From contig JAFGTL010000114.1 in assembly GCA_016934125.1 (NCBI GenBank), positions 1-9,049 on the forward strand: a stretch of 9,049 nt of DNA. Reading direction: 5' to 3'. This document shows, one piece after another, positions 6,879-9,049 of this stretch; position 1 is the first letter of the stretch, and every line of letters starts with the position of its first letter. The notes beneath the pieces are model-generated. The model saw only the letters and a list, made by a program, of their open reading frames with translations, searched no databases and was not told where the DNA came from. The translations under genes were made by a program, and so were the position numbers. This DNA comes from Candidatus Hydrogenedentota bacterium (GTDB lineage Bacteria > Hydrogenedentota > Hydrogenedentia > Hydrogenedentales > SLHB01).

Positions 6879-7748
6879 TCAGTCCTCGAGTTCCCGAACC
6901 CAGATGTTCCGGAACAGCACCGGATTGCCGTGATCCTGGAGTTGGATCGGCCCCTTGTCGCCGTGCGGCGCGTAGTCGGTCACCGCGTGAGGGCCGCGCC
7001 AGCCCGTGCCGCCGCTGAGCGCCGCATGGTCCTGAACCACCACGCCGTTGTGCAGCACGGTGAACGTCGCCCACTTCACGACCTTCCCATCTTCGAACAG
7101 AGGCCGGTGGAAAATGATGTCGAAGCTCTGCCATTCGCCCGGCTTCCGCGATGAATTGACGAGCGGGATGCTGCGGCCATAGAGCGCGGCCACCTGGCCG
7201 TCCGGGTAGGTAGTGTTCCCGTACGAGTCGAGTATCTGAACCTCGTACTTCCCCATGAGAAACACGCCGCTGTTGCCCCGGCCTTGCCCTTCCCCCTCCA
7301 CCTGCTTGGGCGTGGCAAACTCGAGGTGCAACTGGCACGAGCCGAACTCCTGCTTCGACTGGATCATCCCCGAGCCCTTTGTCGGCATCATGGCCCCGTT
7401 CTCGACCCGCCATTTCGTCGCCTCCTCCGGCTTCGTCGATGTCCAGTTGTCCAGATTCGTGCCATCGAACAGCACCACCGCATCCGAAGGCGCCTGGCCC
7501 GCCTTGTCCTGCGTGCTCTCCGTGCCCGGTGTCACGACTGCGGGCTGCGGCTGCTTGGCCGGATCGGTTTCATGCACCATCACCCCATCGATGGTCATGT
7601 ACACCACTTCCTTCTCCTCGCCCTTGTCGTTCTTCTCCATCTGCGTCCATACCTTGATCTCCGGGCCATCCGACTGGGCCGCGGAACACAACCCAGCGGC
7701 AAGTGCAGCCACGACACAGGCGATGGACAACATGGATATCGGCTTCAT
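6879..7748 (-). CDS. Exported DUF1080 / 3-keto-disaccharide hydrolase-domain protein
   Basis: This 289-residue protein begins with a Sec signal peptide (MKPISMLSIACVVAALAAGL, probable cleavage after CSAA near residue 24). Residues 30-85 form an unusual charged, then Pro/Thr-rich segment. The DUF1080 (PF06439) jelly-roll domain fills about 89-287: VVLFDGTNLDNWTS (91-104), KWRVENGAM (112-120), GNSGVFLMGKYEVQILDSYG (158-177), YPDGQVAALYG (181-191), GEWQSFDIIFHRP (204-216), GPIQLQDHGNPVLFRNIWVREL (267-288). The family is annotated as 3-keto-disaccharide hydrolase and is abundant in planctomycete-like bacteria; here it would act in the periplasm or outside the cell. ATG 7748 is chosen because GGAGG lies 7 nt upstream; ATG 7754 abuts the same site too closely. 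It is first in an apparent operon with the symporter. Confidence 0.92.
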   Translation of the reverse strand: MKPISMLSIACVVAALAAGLCSAAQSDGPEIKVWTQMEKNDKGEEKEVVYMTIDGVMVHETDPAKQPQPAVVTPGTESTQDKAGQAPSDAVVLFDGTNLDNWTSTKPEEATKWRVENGAMMPTKGSGMIQSKQEFGSCQLHLEFATPKQVEGEGQGRGNSGVFLMGKYEVQILDSYGNTTYPDGQVAALYGRSIPLVNSSRKPGEWQSFDIIFHRPLFEDGKVVKWATFTVLHNGVVVQDHAALSGGTGWRGPHAVTDYAPHGDKGPIQLQDHGNPVLFRNIWVRELED

Positions 7749-7755
7749 CTTCATT

Positions 7756-7760
7756 CCTCC
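7756..7760 (-). promoter_or_regulatory. Ribosome binding site fixing the DUF1080 start
   Basis: On the minus strand AAGGAGGA (7762-7755) is immediately followed by ATG 7754 and, 6 nt later, by in-frame ATG 7748. GGAGG is 7 nt from the second ATG but only 1 nt from the first, so translation should begin at 7748. Confidence 0.75.
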
Positions 7761-7960
7761 TTCAGCCAAGAGCGCTCTACGCGTATTCAGACTTGGCGCG
7801 GGGACGCGCCACTCCGCTAAGCGTCGTTCCCCCAATATGACACAAACCCAACGCAATATTGAACATCGAAATCATACCCCCGAGACACCTCCAATCCCCT
7901 CGCGCCCGTGGCCGGCCCGGTGAAAGGGGCACACGAAAGGCGCAGGTCTCAACCCGATAC

Positions 7961-7999
7961 GAAAAAGGCCCAAGGGCTCTCTTCATAAGCCCTTGGGCC
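7961..7999 (-). terminator. Intrinsic terminator of tRNA-Asp
   Basis: Read on the minus strand, GGCCCAAGGGCT (7999-7988) pairs perfectly with AGCCCTTGGGCC (7978-7967) across a 9-nt loop, then TTTTTC (7966-7961). It starts 13 nt after the tRNA-Asp CCA end. On the plus strand the same stem is not followed by a T-run, so it is directional. Confidence 0.9.
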
Positions 8000-8012
8000 T
8001 GAGTCTCTTCAA

Positions 8013-8089
8013 TGGCGGGAGCGACGAGACTCGAACTCGCGACCTCCGGCGTGACAGGCCGGCGTTCTAACCAGCTGAACTACGCCCCC
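8013..8089 (-). tRNA. tRNA-Asp (anticodon GTC)
   Basis: The minus-strand cloverleaf is complete in 77 nt. Acceptor GGGGGCG pairs with CGCTCCC with one G-T wobble; the D arm is GTTC/GAAC around AGCTGGTTA; the anticodon arm is CCGGC/GCCGG with loop CTGTCAC, giving anticodon GTC (Asp). The variable loop is AGGTC, and the T arm is GCGAG/CTCGT with loop TTCGAGT. Discriminator G and an encoded CCA end the gene. It has its own strong promoter, leader hairpin and terminator, independent of the flanking genes. Confidence 0.98.
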
Positions 8090-8101
8090 GCGCACACAGC
8101 A

Positions 8102-8125
8102 AGAGTGGGACCGTGGTCCCACTCT
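8102..8125 (-). other. Leader hairpin upstream of tRNA-Asp
   Basis: An 11-bp perfect inverted repeat (AGAGTGGGACC with GGTCCCACTCT on the plus strand, 2-nt centre; realistically a 10-bp stem with a 4-nt loop) lies between the promoter and the tRNA. Its end is 12 nt from the mature tRNA 5' end. No T-run follows in the direction of transcription, so it is not a terminator. It may affect leader processing or stability. Confidence 0.6.
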
Positions 8126-8136
8126 CACCACGCCGA

Positions 8137-8166
8137 AATATACCATTTCACGGGCAGCCGTGTCAA
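8137..8166 (-). promoter_or_regulatory. Strong sigma70-like promoter of tRNA-Asp
   Basis: On the minus strand TTGACA (8166-8161, a consensus -35) and TATATT (8142-8137) are spaced by 18 bp. The start would be near 8130, about 40 nt before the mature tRNA. It is the best promoter in the window. Confidence 0.78.
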
Positions 8167-8356
8167 CGTCGACCACGCGCCCGGAAGCACGCCCGCCCTG
8201 CCGGCCCGGAACGCCACGCTCCTGCGGCGCGCCAGGCTCCCCGACTCGCCCGAACGAGCCTTGTGCCGCCACCGCCGGATCGTTCACAATGGCCGCGTCG
8301 GCGGGGTTTCCCCGGTGCTCCGAACTCTCACATTCCGCCCAAAGGAGACGCGTTCG

Positions 8357-9049
8357 ATGACAACCTATCCCCTCGCAGTTGGTTGCGTAACGCTGGTGTT
8401 TGCCCTGCTCGGCGCCGCCACCGCCGGCGCCCAATCGGAGAACCCCAACACGGACTGGTTTCAGAAGGCCGGGTTCGGGATATTTGTCCACTACCTGGCC
8501 GGGATCCAGAACAGTGCCGAGAAAGTCCAAAGCATGGGCAAATCCACGCCATGGGATGAGTGCGTGCGCGACTTCGACACGGAGCGGTTTGCGGACGCCG
8601 CCGCCGAGGCCGGCGCCGGCTACGTCATCTTCACCGTCATGCAGATCTCCCGATTCATGATCGCGCCGAACGCCACCTTCGATCGCATCTCGGGCTACCA
8701 GCCCGGCGAGGCCTGTGCCACCCGCGACCTTGTCGAAGACCTCTACCAGTCCCTCAGCAAACGCAACATCCGCCTCATGCTCTACTGGACGGGCGACGGC
8801 CCGCGCGCCGACGAGAAGGCCGGCCCGGCCTTCGGCTGCGGCAGCCCCGTCTCGACGGAGTTCGTCCAGAAGTGGGCCGACGTGTTCCGCGAGTACGGCG
8901 AGCGCTACGGCGACAAGGTGGCCGGCATCTGGTGCGACGGCTGCTACTCCTTCATCGGCTACGACGATGAGAAGCTGCGCATCCTGTCCGACGGCCTCCA
9001 CGCCGGCAGCGACACGCGCATCGTCGCCATGAACCCCGGCGTCGAGGAG
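8357..9049 (+). CDS. Exported GH29 / alpha-L-fucosidase-like glycosidase (3' end cut by window)
   Basis: The first 231 codons are visible; the frame runs open off the right edge. AAAGGAG (8341-8347) ends 9 nt before the ATG. A Sec signal peptide (MTTYPLAVGCVTLVFALLGA, cleavage probably after TAGA near residue 25) predicts export. The mature part starts like GH29 enzymes: WFQKAGFGIFVHYLAG (34-49, with the His of the GxFxHW-type motif at 45), then FDTERFADAAAEAGAGYVIFTV, a TIM-barrel strand region, and FVQKWADVFREYGERYGDKVAGIWCDG, where Asp194 sits in the WxDG context of the GH29 nucleophile. The canonical His-His-Asp-Gly after the TV strand is replaced by Gln96-Ile-Ser-Arg99, so activity on fucosides is uncertain. 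Typical GH29 proteins are 450-550 residues, so over half is missing. It lies 190 bp beyond, and divergent from, the tRNA-Asp promoter; I see no clear promoter of its own. Confidence 0.8.
   Translation, partial: MTTYPLAVGCVTLVFALLGAATAGAQSENPNTDWFQKAGFGIFVHYLAGIQNSAEKVQSMGKSTPWDECVRDFDTERFADAAAEAGAGYVIFTVMQISRFMIAPNATFDRISGYQPGEACATRDLVEDLYQSLSKRNIRLMLYWTGDGPRADEKAGPAFGCGSPVSTEFVQKWADVFREYGERYGDKVAGIWCDGCYSFIGYDDEKLRILSDGLHAGSDTRIVAMNPGVEE

Noticed and set aside
5264..7018. Plus-strand frame of 584 codons opposite the symporter gene
   Set aside because: Arg/His/Pro/Gln-rich shadow of a strongly supported SSS transporter.
7863..7884. TATGAT (minus strand, 7876-7871) as the -10 of the DUF1080 operon
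   Set aside because: The hexamer is good but no acceptable -35 lies 16-18 bp upstream, so I do not call a promoter.
8303..8315. Small hairpin CGGGG/CCCCG upstream of the GH29-like gene
   Set aside because: Five pairs with a 3-nt loop in very GC-rich DNA is expected by chance and has no positional partner.
8009..9001. Minus-strand frame of 330 codons whose end reads GGVVQLVRTPACHAGGREFE
   Set aside because: The C-terminal part is the false translation of tRNA-Asp and the rest is the shadow of the GH29-like gene.

Overview
The window is GC-rich bacterial DNA with a gene set typical of carbohydrate-scavenging members of the PVC/Planctomycetota/Hydrogenedentota-type lineages: a YfhO-like GT-C membrane protein, an exported parallel beta-helix protein, a sodium:solute symporter, an exported DUF1080 (3-keto-disaccharide hydrolase) protein and a GH29-like glycosidase. 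The lineage is inferred from gene content and the style of the intergenic repeats; no marker gene here fixes the taxonomy. The strong preference for C at third codon positions in all five genes explains the many long spurious frames in the window.

Layout. Bases 1-884 hold no convincing gene. They contain a 26-bp-period direct repeat near the left edge, a 16-bp perfect inverted repeat with ends 182 bp apart, and a dense cluster of strong hairpins (597-784), ending in a sigma70-like promoter. Then comes a YfhO-family protein (993-3341, +). Its 3' flank carries three tandem copies of a ~105-bp unit that can fold into a hairpin (3375-3677). A complete tRNA-Arg(CCG) unit follows (promoter, leader hairpin, tRNA, terminator; 3693-3903). 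Next is a secreted or lipid-anchored beta-helix protein (4125-5207, +), convergent with a minus-strand pair transcribed as DUF1080 protein (7748 to 6879) then SGLT-like symporter (6841 to 5213). A complete tRNA-Asp(GTC) unit lies on the minus strand (8166 to 7962). The right edge cuts an exported GH29/alpha-L-fucosidase-like enzyme (8357 onward, +).

Function. The DUF1080 protein and symporter look like one operon: exported sugar processing followed by Na+-coupled uptake. The beta-helix protein and the fucosidase-like enzyme flank it and could act on the same or related polysaccharide. No regulator gene is visible.

Most interesting signals: (1) both tRNA genes, though unrelated in sequence, share the same architecture, including a perfect leader hairpin ending exactly 12 nt before the mature tRNA and a terminator built on the same GCCCAAGGG stem; (2) the tandem hairpin units show a paired GA/GA to CC/GG replacement suggesting selection on a folded form; (3) the GH29-like enzyme keeps the nucleophile context but lacks the canonical His-His-Asp-Gly motif.
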